Shown in pieces: positions 53,330-62,037 of a DNA stretch of 64,000 bases (positions are counted from its first letter, which is position 1; every line of letters starts with the position of its first letter). Both the position numbers and the translations under genes were made by a program. The notes under the pieces were generated by a model. That model searched no databases, was not told the origin of the DNA, and saw only the letters and a list, made by a program, of their open reading frames with translations. This DNA is from Rickettsiales bacterium (GTDB lineage: Bacteria; Pseudomonadota; Alphaproteobacteria; Rickettsiales; SXRF01), in assembly GCA_041396965.1 (NCBI GenBank), contig JAWKXN010000001.1, forward strand, positions 744,001 to 808,000. Reading direction: 5' to 3'.

Positions 53330-54301
53330 TTAATTAATTTTTGTCTCATGATTGGATTTACGATTTACAATCCATAATATTCCAGCTGGCACACTAATTA
53401 TTATCGCCATAAGACCAAGCTGTATAGAAAGAGCCAAAGCTGCTTCTTTTGGTACACCAATGAGAGATAGTGTAAATATCATCGCTACTTCCCTAAGTCC
53501 CCACCCACCTATGGAAATAGGGATTATCGCAATCAACAATACCCAAGGGATTAAAGTAAAGCAGGCGATAAGAGATATAGGTGTGCCAAAGCTTTCAGCT
53601 AGTAGATACGCGGAAAGACAAAATGTTATATGCGCTGATACAGCGTATAATATAGAACATATTGTCGTCTTTGGTTTTTTCATTACTAGGCGCAGGCTTT
53701 GCAAAATATGCTCAAGCCAATGCATTGATTTTATCAGAGGTATTTTTTTTACCACTTTTTCTAAATTAAACAAGCTCCATAATCCAATAATAATAAACAA
53801 TAGAAAAATAGGAACTGGAATCCATGCGTTGATTTTTAGATAACTAGCAAAAATAGGCACAGTTAAAAATACCATAAGTACCAGAGCGAATAATGTTAGT
53901 AAGCGGTCAATCACTACCGAGCTGATAGCTGTTGTAAGTGGTATTCCATCAGATTTTACCAGCCATACCCTTACAACATCACCACCAACAGTGCCGGGTA
54001 AGCAACAGTTAAAAAATATACTTATATAATATGTTTTTAGTGATTTCAAAAAAGATAATGTATTTTTGCTGCTTTCAGATAGTGAGATTAGAAGTAATCG
54101 CCAGCGTAGAGCACCCAGAAATATCTGCATTGACAGTAAGAAAGCGACTTCCATAAGCACGTAGCGATCCTGTGCTTTTAACATTGTTCTTAACTCTTCC
54201 ATATCAACAGTTTTGACCACAAACCAGAAGGCAAGCAGCATAAAGGCTATTTTAGCTAGCAATGACAGTTGTTTAGAATATTTGGCAAGAGACATAGGCA
54301 T
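53330..54301 (-). CDS. Lysylphosphatidylglycerol synthase-type transmembrane protein (UPF0104 family)
   Basis: 323 residues with about eight membrane helices. FFNCCLPGTVGGDVVRVWLVKSDG and the later IIPISIGGWGLREVAMIFTLSLIGVPKEAAL are the two signature stretches of the AglD/MprF-N flippase-like family. There is no C-terminal aminoacyl transferase domain, so it is the stand-alone membrane part, perhaps moving a lipid or glycolipid. An ATG at 54295 is an equally good start. It is divergent from rpsA; hairpin repeats lie between. Confidence 0.85.
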   Translation of the reverse strand: MPMSLAKYSKQLSLLAKIAFMLLAFWFVVKTVDMEELRTMLKAQDRYVLMEVAFLLSMQIFLGALRWRLLLISLSESSKNTLSFLKSLKTYYISIFFNCCLPGTVGGDVVRVWLVKSDGIPLTTAISSVVIDRLLTLFALVLMVFLTVPIFASYLKINAWIPVPIFLLFIIIGLWSLFNLEKVVKKIPLIKSMHWLEHILQSLRLVMKKPKTTICSILYAVSAHITFCLSAYLLAESFGTPISLIACFTLIPWVLLIAIIPISIGGWGLREVAMIFTLSLIGVPKEAALALSIQLGLMAIIISVPAGILWIVNRKSNHETKIN

Positions 54302-54360
54302 GGTTTATAGTCTGAGCTGGTACTATAATCAAACATGAATTCGTGTTTATTAAGTGTTTA

Positions 54361-54470
54361 GAGCTTAGGTGTTAGGGAACAAGAGGCACAGCCAGCAGGC
54401 TGTATGAGCCTTCAGCTATGCCTCATGGGATTTCCAGTAGGAAATACCGGAGGCGAATATAGAATATAAA
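54361..54470 (+). repeat. Dispersed two-hairpin repeat, copy G
   Basis: Hairpin 1 is ACAGCC-AGCA-GGCTGT (54388-54403). Hairpin 2 is GGGATTTCC-AGTA-GGAAATACC (54427-54448) with one mismatch. The tail is GGAGGCGAATATAGAATATAAA-like. Confidence 0.75.
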
Positions 54471-54479
54471 AGAGGAATT

Positions 54480-54584
54480 AGAGGTTAGGCATTAAGGAAC
54501 AAGAAGCATGACCAGAAGGTCATGCCAGCCCTGAGCTATGTCCCATGTGAAAATCAGTAGATTTTCACGGAGGCGAAATATAAA
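54480..54584 (+). repeat. Dispersed two-hairpin repeat, copy H
   Basis: Hairpin 1 is GCATGACC-AGAA-GGTCATGC (54506-54525). Hairpin 2 is GTGAAAATC-AGTA-GATTTTCAC (54547-54568), both fully paired. It follows copy G in direct orientation, giving a tandem pair of ~120-base period. Confidence 0.78.
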
Positions 54585-54679
54585 TAATTTCCAACATACT
54601 GAGTTAGCCATAAGCCGTATCAAAAATTTCTTGCTTTTCCTGTATTTTTGCCCGATAATCGCTGGGTTTTTTTAATTGA

Positions 54680-54755
54680 ACCAAAGGGTATTTGGCGCAA
54701 CCCTTTGTATTTTTTGTTTTTTTATTAACAATGAAACGTGCGCCAACGTTTCGCG
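54680..54755 (+). promoter_or_regulatory. Two hairpins upstream of rpsA (terminator or attenuator-like)
   Basis: AAAGGGT/ACCCTTT (54683-54706) is followed by a long T-rich run, like an intrinsic terminator. Then GAAACGT/ACGTTTC (54733-54752) lies about 85 bases before the rpsA start. With no plus-strand gene upstream for 4 kb, the first may act on transcripts entering from the repeats or as a leader attenuator for rpsA. The rest of 54302-54837 beyond the repeats holds nothing recognisable. Confidence 0.5.
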
Positions 54756-54837
54756 AATATTATGATGTATTATAACTGACGGTATCAGCTTAGGCTTTTG
54801 CCGCTTTTATAGTCAAAAATGGAAAGAATTAGCTGTT

Positions 54838-56568
54838 ATGTCACAAGCCGCGAAAGCATATGAAAATGTAGAAATAGAAGATTTTGGTAAATTATTTGAA
54901 GAGTCACAAAACGAGGATGGTAAGAGCGAAGGCTCGGTAGTTAAAGGTACCGTAATAGGAATAGAAAAAGACCTAGCTATCATTGATGTTGGAATGAAAT
55001 CAGAGGGTCGTGTGCCTCTTCGTGAATTCTCTGTTGGTGGCAACTCAGCGGAAATAGCGGTTGGTGATGAGGTAGATGTTTATCTGGAGAGAATAGAAAA
55101 TAAAAATGGTGAGACTGTTCTTTCACGAGAGAAAGCTCTGCGTGAGGAAGCATGGGTCAAACTAGAAAAATGTTGCGCTAATTCTGAAAGAGTTGAGGGA
55201 ACTATTTTTGGCAGAGTTAAAGGTGGTTTCACTGTTGATATTCAAGGAGCGATCGCGTTCTTACCAGGTAGTCAGGTTGATATTCGCCCGATTAGAGACA
55301 TTACCCCACTTATGAATATATCGCAGCCTTTCCAAATCCTTAAAATGGATCGCAAACGTGGTAATATAGTAGTTTCAAGACGTGCCATACTTGAGGAATC
55401 ACGTGTTGAGGCTCGCAATGATCTTCTAGAGAAAATAGAAGAAGGGCAGGTTCTTGACGGTATCGTTAAAAATATAACTGATTACGGAGCGTTCATTGAT
55501 ATGGGCGGAATAGATGGTCTTCTGCACGTCACCGATATATCATGGAAACGCATCAGCCATCCAACTGAAATACTATCTATTGGTCAAAATGTGAAAGTTA
55601 TGGTTACTAAGTTTGACCAGAATACGAAGCGTGTATCGCTTGGTATGAAACAATTAGAAACTAATCCATGGCAAGATGCAGCTGAGAAATATACCGTTGG
55701 TACCAAGCTTACCGGTAAAATTACCAATATAACTGATTATGGTGCCTTTGTTGAGCTAGAGCCTGGTATAGAAGGTTTGGTTCACGTGTCTGAAATTTCA
55801 TGGATTAAGAAAAACATCCACCCGTCTAAGCTAGTTTCCGTAAGTCAGGAAGTAGAAGTTGTGGTATTGGTGATAGATGTTTCTAAACACCGCATAAGTC
55901 TTGGTATGAAGCAATGTGAGGAAAATCCATGGGCTGTTTATGCCGAGAAAGTAAAGGTTGATGATGTTATAGAGGGTGAAATTCGTAACATAACCGATTT
56001 CGGTCTGTTTATAGCTTTGGAAGGCGATATTGACGGTCTTATACACCACTCTGACCTCAGCTGGACAGAATCAGGCGACGCTGTTATCAAAAATTATAAA
56101 AAAGGTGACGTTATAAAAGCTAAGATTCTTACTATAGATGTTGAAAAAGAACGTATTAGTCTTGGTGTTAAACAGCTTAGCGAAGCGCCTGAGAATATGA
56201 CTAACTCTTCATCTGGCAAGATAAATAAGGGTGACATAGTTACTTGTACCGTAAGTGAGGTTAGTGATGATGGTATAACGGTCACACTAGGTGATGATAA
56301 CACTATAGCGTCTTTCATTAAAAGATCAGATATAGCCCGCGAACGTCAAGATCAACGTCCAGAACGTTTCGCTGTTGGCGATAGGGTTGACGCTAAAGTT
56401 ACTTCTGTTAGTGGTGGGAAAGTTAACATTTCTATCAAGGCTCTTGAGGTTGATGAGCATAAAAAGGCTATCAGTGAGTATGGTTCTGAAAATAGTGGAG
56501 CGTCGCTTGGTGATATATTAGGAGCCGCTCTTAACGCCGCTAATGAGGAGAAAAAAGATAGCGATTAG
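54838..56568 (+). CDS. rpsA: 30S ribosomal protein S1
   Basis: 576 residues with six S1 RNA-binding repeats. Repeats 3-5 are the clearest, each beginning like GxVKNITDYGAFIDMGGIDG and ending in an RVSLGMKQLExNPW motif. It brings mRNA to the 30S subunit. The cmk gene that often precedes rpsA is absent; a minus-strand membrane-protein gene and repeats lie there instead. The C-terminal tail (about 545-576) is Ala/Lys/Glu-rich. Confidence 0.97.
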   Translation: MSQAAKAYENVEIEDFGKLFEESQNEDGKSEGSVVKGTVIGIEKDLAIIDVGMKSEGRVPLREFSVGGNSAEIAVGDEVDVYLERIENKNGETVLSREKALREEAWVKLEKCCANSERVEGTIFGRVKGGFTVDIQGAIAFLPGSQVDIRPIRDITPLMNISQPFQILKMDRKRGNIVVSRRAILEESRVEARNDLLEKIEEGQVLDGIVKNITDYGAFIDMGGIDGLLHVTDISWKRISHPTEILSIGQNVKVMVTKFDQNTKRVSLGMKQLETNPWQDAAEKYTVGTKLTGKITNITDYGAFVELEPGIEGLVHVSEISWIKKNIHPSKLVSVSQEVEVVVLVIDVSKHRISLGMKQCEENPWAVYAEKVKVDDVIEGEIRNITDFGLFIALEGDIDGLIHHSDLSWTESGDAVIKNYKKGDVIKAKILTIDVEKERISLGVKQLSEAPENMTNSSSGKINKGDIVTCTVSEVSDDGITVTLGDDNTIASFIKRSDIARERQDQRPERFAVGDRVDAKVTSVSGGKVNISIKALEVDEHKKAISEYGSENSGASLGDILGAALNAANEEKKDSD

Positions 56569-56648
56569 TAGCCAGTTACTCACTTAATTGTTATTTGATT
56601 TTATATAGTAGACCACTATAATTTATCCATAATTTATATTTTACTTGT

Positions 56649-56686
56649 ATATGGTCAGCATTGATTTTATGCTGACCATATTGTTT
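56649..56686 (+). terminator. Terminator after rpsA
   Basis: An 11-bp perfect stem ATGGTCAGCAT/ATGCTGACCAT (56651-56679) with a 7-base loop is followed by ATTGTTTTAT. It separates rpsA from sppA. Confidence 0.75.
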
Positions 56687-56727
56687 TATAATTTGTAATT
56701 AATTTTTATATTTTCTGGAGATTAGTC

Positions 56728-57642
56728 ATGAGTATTAAGGCGGATTCACTGATAGATCGTCTTTATCTTAAAAAGCAGGTAAATAAGTGGAAAGCTCTGG
56801 CTATTTTATTCGCGATAGTTACCGCTTTAGTAGCCGCGCGTAATGTTATAGTGCCTGATTCTAATAAAAAAGGTGGTGATTATATCGCTCGTCTTACTAT
56901 TTCTGGTTTTGTTGGCGATGATCAAAGAGTTTATGACCTTATCTCAGACATCAAAAATGATAGAAAAGCAAAAGCGGTTATTGTTTGGCTTGATACACCG
57001 GGTGGCAGCGCTGTTGGAGGGGAGGAGATTTACACCCGCCTGCGTGAGCTCGCTAAGATTAAGCCAGTAGTAAGCGTAATGCGCTCAGTAAGTGCTTCAG
57101 CTGGTTATATGATAGCTCTTGGCGGAGATTACATACTGGCAAGACCGGGTACTATAACTGGGTCAATTGGGGTTGTAATAGAAACAGCGGAAATAACAGG
57201 GCTTATAGAAAAGCTTGGAATAAATCCTATTACTATCAAGTCATCACCACTTAAGGCCTCTCCATCTCCATTTGAGAAAGCGAATCCAGCGGCAGAAAAA
57301 GTGTTAAAAGATATGATTATGGATTTTTATAATCATTTTGTGGACATAACCACCGAAAGGCGTAAATTGCCCCGTAAAAAAGTGGTTTCTTTAGCCGATG
57401 GTAGAGTATATAGCGGCACCCAAGCTGTTGAAAATAAGCTGATTGACGCTATTGGTGGTGAAAAAGAAGCAGTGGAATGGTTAGCAAAAAATCGCAATGT
57501 TAACCCTAAATTAACTATTTCCGACGTGGAAATTGAGGAGGAGCACCCATTAATAGACCGTATTATCAATGGGGTAGTTGGTGATTTTTGGCAAAAAAGT
57601 AGAGTTAAGCTTGACGGATTACTCGCATTATGGCATCCTTAA
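56728..57642 (+). CDS. sppA: Signal peptide peptidase SppA, short form
   Basis: 304 residues, S49 family. An N-terminal membrane helix (about 22-40) is followed by the protease domain. VIVWLDTPGGSAVGGEEI, the nucleophile region VMRSVSASAGYMIALGGD and TGSIGVV are present, and the catalytic Lys is probably in TIKSSPLKASPS. It degrades cleaved signal peptides in the membrane. CTGGAG gives a good ribosome site. The short form works as a tetramer or octamer. Confidence 0.93.
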   Translation: MSIKADSLIDRLYLKKQVNKWKALAILFAIVTALVAARNVIVPDSNKKGGDYIARLTISGFVGDDQRVYDLISDIKNDRKAKAVIVWLDTPGGSAVGGEEIYTRLRELAKIKPVVSVMRSVSASAGYMIALGGDYILARPGTITGSIGVVIETAEITGLIEKLGINPITIKSSPLKASPSPFEKANPAAEKVLKDMIMDFYNHFVDITTERRKLPRKKVVSLADGRVYSGTQAVENKLIDAIGGEKEAVEWLAKNRNVNPKLTISDVEIEEEHPLIDRIINGVVGDFWQKSRVKLDGLLALWHP

Positions 57643-57685
57643 CTGAATTAATTGCTTTTAGTTCAATAGTTTCTTGGAGATGCCA

Positions 57686-57982
57686 ATGACAAAATCAGAA
57701 CTCATAATTCGTCTTTCTAAACGTTATCCTCATCTGTATCAGAGAGACATAGAGGCTCTTGTTGATACAATATTTGATAATATATCCGCTACTCTGGTAG
57801 AGGGAGGTCGTGTTGAGCTGCGTGGCTTTGGCGCTTTTTCAATACGCAAACGTGAATCGCGTAAAGCTCGTAATCCTAAAAACGGTAATGAGGTTAGCAT
57901 AGGAGAACGCTACGCTATATATTTCCGTACCGGAAAAGAGCTACGTGAGCGTATCAATAAACCACCTGTAATGATAAGCTAG
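57686..57982 (+). CDS. ihfB: Integration host factor subunit beta
   Basis: 98 residues from the ATG at 57686, six bases after GGAG; a TTG at 57674 is in frame but unlikely. MTKSELIIRLSKRYPHL, VELRGFGAFSIRKR and ARNPKNGNEV are IHF/HU motifs. The Pro in RNPKNG intercalates in the DNA bend. Position between sppA and the DUF1049 gene is typical of alphaproteobacteria. Confidence 0.94.
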   Translation: MTKSELIIRLSKRYPHLYQRDIEALVDTIFDNISATLVEGGRVELRGFGAFSIRKRESRKARNPKNGNEVSIGERYAIYFRTGKELRERINKPPVMIS

Positions 57983-58075
57983 ATAAACCAAATTTTTATT
58001 TATATTCCCGCTCTTGTCATAGTAAAAAAATAAGTTTAGACTAAATCATACTTTGATAGGTAAGAGAGGTGTGAA

Positions 58076-58390
58076 GTGGGATTTATAAAAACATTGTTAT
58101 TTATTATAGTCAGTATTTTTTTGATAGCGTTTTGCGCTGTAAATAAAGAAATCGTCTCAATTAATCTTTTCCCGTTCCCATATTTAATAGAACTGCCGCT
58201 TTTTATTTTTTCTCTGTTATGTGTAATATTCGGCATAATTATGGGTAGTCTTGTCAGTAATATGGAGATAATGAAACTCAGAAATTCTCTAAGAAAAATC
58301 AAGAAGCGTTGTGTGATTCTGGAAAATGAGAATAAGTCAATGCGTAGTGAAAGTGAATATGCCAGCCTTGCCATTGAAAAGCAAAAATAA
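58076..58390 (+). CDS. DUF1049 (LapA-domain) membrane protein
   Basis: 104 residues starting at a GTG with GAGAGGTG upstream. Two membrane helices (about 4-22 and 41-63) and a cytoplasmic coiled-coil tail rich in Lys/Arg/Glu are the layout of LapA, which in E. coli helps regulate lipopolysaccharide synthesis. It is not the LapA adhesin. It lies 6 bases upstream of trpF. Confidence 0.85.
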   Translation: MGFIKTLLFIIVSIFLIAFCAVNKEIVSINLFPFPYLIELPLFIFSLLCVIFGIIMGSLVSNMEIMKLRNSLRKIKKRCVILENENKSMRSESEYASLAIEKQK

Positions 58391-58396
58391 AAATAG

Positions 58397-59059
58397 ATGA
58401 GCATTAAGGTAAAAATATGTGGTCTTAAAACCACTGATGACATTGAGGCGATAACACAGGAAGGAGCTGACTACGCTGGCTTTGTTTATCATCACAAATC
58501 ACCACGTCACATAGAGCTACAAGAGGCGGCTAATCTAGTAAGTAAATTGCCTGATTATATAAAGGCAGTCATAGTAACGGTAAACCCAGATGATGATTTG
58601 TTGCGGAAAATATTAGCTATGAATCCTCTGCCTGATTTTATCCAACTACATGGTAATGAATCCGCTGATAGAATAACCAAAATAAAGTCCATATTGCCGG
58701 ATGTAGGAGTAATAAAAGCAATATCAGTACGTGACAGCAACGATGTTAAACGTGCGAACGAATTTTATGAGTTAGTTGATTTTTTATTGTTTGACGCTAA
58801 ACCAAAAGATAATAACTCTCTTGCTGGCGGCAATGGGATCAGCTTTGATTGGTCAGTAATGGATGACGATAGCGTAAGAGATAGTATAAAAATATCGTGG
58901 TTTTTGTCTGGTGGTCTCAATAAAGACAACGTAAGAGAGGCAATTTTACGGACAAAAGCGAAGATGATAGATTTATCCTCTGGTGTTGAGGAGAAAGCGG
59001 GTGTAAAAAGCGCTTCTATGATTAAAGAATTTATGGAAATAGTTAGAAATGAGTCTTGA
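58397..59059 (+). CDS. trpF: Phosphoribosylanthranilate isomerase
   Basis: 220 residues, third step of the tryptophan branch. KVKICGLKTTDDI carries the general-base Cys7, followed by YAGFVYHHKSPRHI, IQLHGNE and the phosphate-binding SGGLNKDNVREAI. The end overlaps the start of trpB by 11 bases. Confidence 0.95.
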   Translation: MSIKVKICGLKTTDDIEAITQEGADYAGFVYHHKSPRHIELQEAANLVSKLPDYIKAVIVTVNPDDDLLRKILAMNPLPDFIQLHGNESADRITKIKSILPDVGVIKAISVRDSNDVKRANEFYELVDFLLFDAKPKDNNSLAGGNGISFDWSVMDDDSVRDSIKISWFLSGGLNKDNVREAILRTKAKMIDLSSGVEEKAGVKSASMIKEFMEIVRNES

Positions 59060-60281
59060 TAGCATTAAAGCTGAAAATAGCAAAAATTTGTATGATAAAC
59101 CATCGGTTGATGGTCATTTCGGTATTTTTGGCGGAAAATATGTTGCTGAAACCTTGATGCCACTAATATTGGAGGTAGGAGAGGAATATAAAAGAGCAAA
59201 AAATGATGAGTCTTTTCATAGGGAAATAGAGTATTATTTGACTCACTATGTAGGACGACCTTCTCCTCTATATTTCGCTCCGCGCTTTACCGAACATTGT
59301 GGTGGAGCCAAAATATATTTTAAGCGTGATGAGCTTAATCATACCGGAGCCCATAAGATAAATAATTGTGTGGGGCAGATATTGCTCGCAAAACGCATGG
59401 GGAAGGGGCGTATAATAGCGGAAACAGGCGCAGGGCAGCATGGGGTAGCAACAGCCACCGTTTGTGCTCTATTCGGTCTTAAATGCGTAATTTACATGGG
59501 TGCTAAAGATATTGAGCGTCAGGCTCCGAATGTTTTTAGGATGAAACTGCTTGGCGCGGAGGTAATTCCAGTTAGTTCTGGTAGTAAAACCCTTAAGGAC
59601 GCGATGAATGAGGCTCTGCGTGATTGGGTAACTAACGTAAGTGATACTTTTTACTTGATTGGAACTGCCGCCGGTCCTGCTCCCTATCCCGAAATGGTAC
59701 GTGATTTTCAATCAGTTATTGGTAATGAAGCAAAAAAACAGCTATGGGAAGCTGAAGGTAAGCTGCCAGATAGCTTGATAGCCTCAATAGGTGGAGGCAG
59801 TAATGCTATCGGTCTGTTTTACCCGTTTATCAATGATGATTCAGTAAAAATGATCGGGGTAGAAGCCGCCGGACTTGGACTTGATTCCGGTAAGCACGCT
59901 GCTTCAATCGCTAGAGGCTCCGCCGGTGTGTTGCATGGAAGCCGGACTTACTTATTGCAAGATGACAATGGACAGATTTTAGACGCTCATTCAATTTCAG
60001 CCGGACTTGATTATCCCGGAATTGGCCCTGAACACTCATGGCTTTATGAAAGTGGTAGGGTGGAATATGTATCTATAACCGATGATGAGGCTTTAGAAGC
60101 TTTTCAGGTGGTGTCCAAGCTTGAAGGCATAATCCCCGCTCTTGAGCCGTCGCATGCTTTGGCGTATACCGCTAAAATAGCCCCTAAATTACCAAAAGAA
60201 CACGTTATTATAGTCAATTTATGTGGCAGAGGTGACAAGGATATTTTTACCGTTGCCAAAGCTCTGGGAGTTGAGTTGTGA
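59049..60281 (+). CDS. trpB: Tryptophan synthase beta chain
   Basis: 410 residues, converts indole and Ser to Trp with PLP. FGGKYVAETLMP, the PLP lysine in HTGAHKINNCVGQILLA, AETGAGQHGVATA and GGGSNAIGLFYPF are present. It is the TrpB1 type that pairs with TrpA. Its stop overlaps the trpA start as GTGA. Confidence 0.97.
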   Translation: MSLDSIKAENSKNLYDKPSVDGHFGIFGGKYVAETLMPLILEVGEEYKRAKNDESFHREIEYYLTHYVGRPSPLYFAPRFTEHCGGAKIYFKRDELNHTGAHKINNCVGQILLAKRMGKGRIIAETGAGQHGVATATVCALFGLKCVIYMGAKDIERQAPNVFRMKLLGAEVIPVSSGSKTLKDAMNEALRDWVTNVSDTFYLIGTAAGPAPYPEMVRDFQSVIGNEAKKQLWEAEGKLPDSLIASIGGGSNAIGLFYPFINDDSVKMIGVEAAGLGLDSGKHAASIARGSAGVLHGSRTYLLQDDNGQILDAHSISAGLDYPGIGPEHSWLYESGRVEYVSITDDEALEAFQVVSKLEGIIPALEPSHALAYTAKIAPKLPKEHVIIVNLCGRGDKDIFTVAKALGVEL

Positions 60282-61081
60282 GCACAGAGCGTATTGAAAA
60301 CACATTCAAAAAATTGAAGGAGCGGAAGCGCGCAGCTATTATCCCGTTTATTATGGGTTATGATCCTGACGCTAAAACATCAGCTCGTATACTCGCTGCC
60401 TTGCCAGAGGCGGGAGCTGATATAATAGAAATTGGAATGGCGTTTTCTGATCCGATGGCAGATGGAAAAACTATTGAAGAGGCTGGTATAAGAGCGCTAA
60501 AAGCTGGAGCTAGTGTCTCATCTATCATAGATATGGTAAGCGAATTCCGTGCTAATAATAACACAACTCCAATAATACTTATGGGATATTTTAACCCTAT
60601 CTATAAATATGGAACGGAAAAATTTTGTAAAGACGCGGTTGGTGCCGGTGTTGATGGTGTTATTATAGTTGATCTTCCGCCGGAAGAGGAGGCGGAGATA
60701 CGCCCTTATTTGGATTCAACAGGGTTACATTTAATTCGTCTTATCGCGCCAACTAGTGGTAATGATAGGATAAAAACGCTTTCTGCGTCCGCTGGTGGAT
60801 TTATCTATTACATATCAATAACAGGGATCACTGGCACAAGCTCAGCAAATAGCAAAGAGCTTAAAACCAGAATAGAAAATTTGAAAGCTCACATAAAACT
60901 TCCGGTAGCAGTCGGATTTGGGATAAAAACAGCGGAACAGGTAAAAGAGGTGGCGGATTTCTCGGATGCTGTGGTAGTTGGCTCAGCACTAGTTGATAAA
61001 ATAAATAAAGCTAGTGATGAGGATAAGGTAAATGTGGCAGTGAACTTTATTAAGGACCTATCATTTGGGTTAGGTAAATAG
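60278..61081 (+). CDS. trpA: Tryptophan synthase alpha chain
   Basis: 267 residues, splits indoleglycerol phosphate to indole for TrpB. FIMGYDPDAKTS, the catalytic Glu in ADIIEIGMAFSDPMADGKTI, the second acid in DGVIIVDLPPEE, and VGFGIKTAEQV are clear. It starts at a GTG coupled to trpB. accD and folC, which often follow in alphaproteobacteria, are replaced here by a terminator and the histone-like gene. Confidence 0.96.
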   Translation: MSTERIENTFKKLKERKRAAIIPFIMGYDPDAKTSARILAALPEAGADIIEIGMAFSDPMADGKTIEEAGIRALKAGASVSSIIDMVSEFRANNNTTPIILMGYFNPIYKYGTEKFCKDAVGAGVDGVIIVDLPPEEEAEIRPYLDSTGLHLIRLIAPTSGNDRIKTLSASAGGFIYYISITGITGTSSANSKELKTRIENLKAHIKLPVAVGFGIKTAEQVKEVADFSDAVVVGSALVDKINKASDEDKVNVAVNFIKDLSFGLGK

Positions 61082-61142
61082 TCTAGGAAGAAGAGTGGTA
61101 GGTTAGGCCATCTGTCGTGCTTATCTAGGTGAGGATGGAATA

Positions 61143-61178
61143 TAAAAAAGGAGGCCAAATTAAGCCTCCTTTTTTTAT
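61143..61178. terminator. Bidirectional terminator between trpA and the histone-like gene
   Basis: AAAAAAGGAGGC/GCCTCCTTTTTTT forms a 12-bp stem with an 8-base loop. The A-tract and T-tract serve both convergent genes. Confidence 0.88.
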
Positions 61179-61198
61179 AAAGATAAACCTACTGTCTA

Positions 61199-61642
61199 TT
61201 AAAGACGTATAGGTGTTACTTTTTTAGCAGCCATAGAACCTGCGGTTAGTCTAAGACTAGCTTTAGGTTTTGATCTTGAAGGCTTTTTAGCCGCTGATTT
61301 TTTAACCAATTTCGCAGCTGGCTTTTTAGCTGCTGTTTTCTTCTTAGCGGCTGGCTTTTTAGCGGCTACTTTTTTAACAGCCGGCTTTTTAGCTGCTGTT
61401 TTCTTCTTAGCGGCTGGCTTTTTAGCGGCTACTTTTTTAACAGCCGGCTTTTTAGCTGCTGTTTTCTTCTTAGCGGCTGGCTTTTTAGCAGCTACCTTTT
61501 TAACAGCCGGCTTTTTAGCTGCTGTTTTCTTCTTAGCGGCTGGCTTTTTAGCAGCTACCTTTTTAACAGCCGGCTTTTTAGCTGCCGTTTTCTTCTTAGC
61601 GGCTGGTTTCTTTTTAGCCGCGGTTTTTTTAGCAACGGTCAT
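61199..61642 (-). CDS. Histone H1-like Lys/Ala-rich protein
   Basis: 147 residues from the ATG at 61642, six bases after GGAG. Almost all of it is K-K-x-A-A-K-K-P-A-like repeats: a 21-residue unit (KKTAAKKPAVKKVAAKKPAA plus one) repeated four times and a fifth, shorter version. The end (SRSKPKASLRLTAGSMAAKK) is less regular. It should coat DNA as eukaryotic H1-like or Hc1-like nucleoid proteins do. Repeat number may vary between strains. Confidence 0.85.
   Translation of the reverse strand: MTVAKKTAAKKKPAAKKKTAAKKPAVKKVAAKKPAAKKKTAAKKPAVKKVAAKKPAAKKKTAAKKPAVKKVAAKKPAAKKKTAAKKPAVKKVAAKKPAAKKKTAAKKPAAKLVKKSAAKKPSRSKPKASLRLTAGSMAAKKVTPIRL
61318..61610 (-). repeat. 63-base tandem repeat inside the histone-like gene
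   Basis: Unit starts at 61318, 61381, 61444, 61507 and 61570, marked by C(C/T)GGCTTTTT; the period is exactly 63 bases (21 codons). The units differ by a few silent changes, so slippage or unequal crossover is likely. Confidence 0.9.
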
Positions 61643-61654
61643 AACAAACTCCAT

Positions 61655-62037
61655 TTCGTTATTACATGATATTCACTTACACCGCGCAAATGAATATGCC
61701 TTTATTAATAATTGTAAAATATAAATATTTTATTAACATGAAAACTAAGCCTGTATTTTTGTTAGTTAATTTTATGGTCGTTAATAATATGGCGTGTATA
61801 TCTGGAGAACGCAATGTTACGGCTGTGAAACGAAGTGTGTTCTGTTGTAATTGGCTTTGAGGCTTGGTTGTAGAAAATAATTTATATATAAAATTTTATA
61901 TTTATTTTATTTTTTTTGTATGTTTTTCCCATAAAAAATAGTTCCACTTTTTTGTTTTATCTGTTGTAAAAAAAACACATTTATTTGCGAATAAAATAGT
62001 TTGCAGTGATATAATATTAGTTATAAAAGATATTATC
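61655..62037. other. AT-rich intergenic region
   Basis: 383 bases between divergent genes. It contains long A/T runs near 61890-61980 and no credible gene; a 64-codon open frame there lacks any family likeness or ribosome site. It probably holds both promoters. Confidence 0.6.

Noticed and set aside
58076..58390. LapA adhesin as target of the LapG-like protease
   Set aside because: The name is shared by chance: this is a 104-residue DUF1049 membrane protein, not a giant adhesin.
61666..61860. 64-codon plus-strand open frame upstream of the LapG-like gene
   Set aside because: No ribosome site, no family likeness, AT-rich promoter region; the frame is probably chance.
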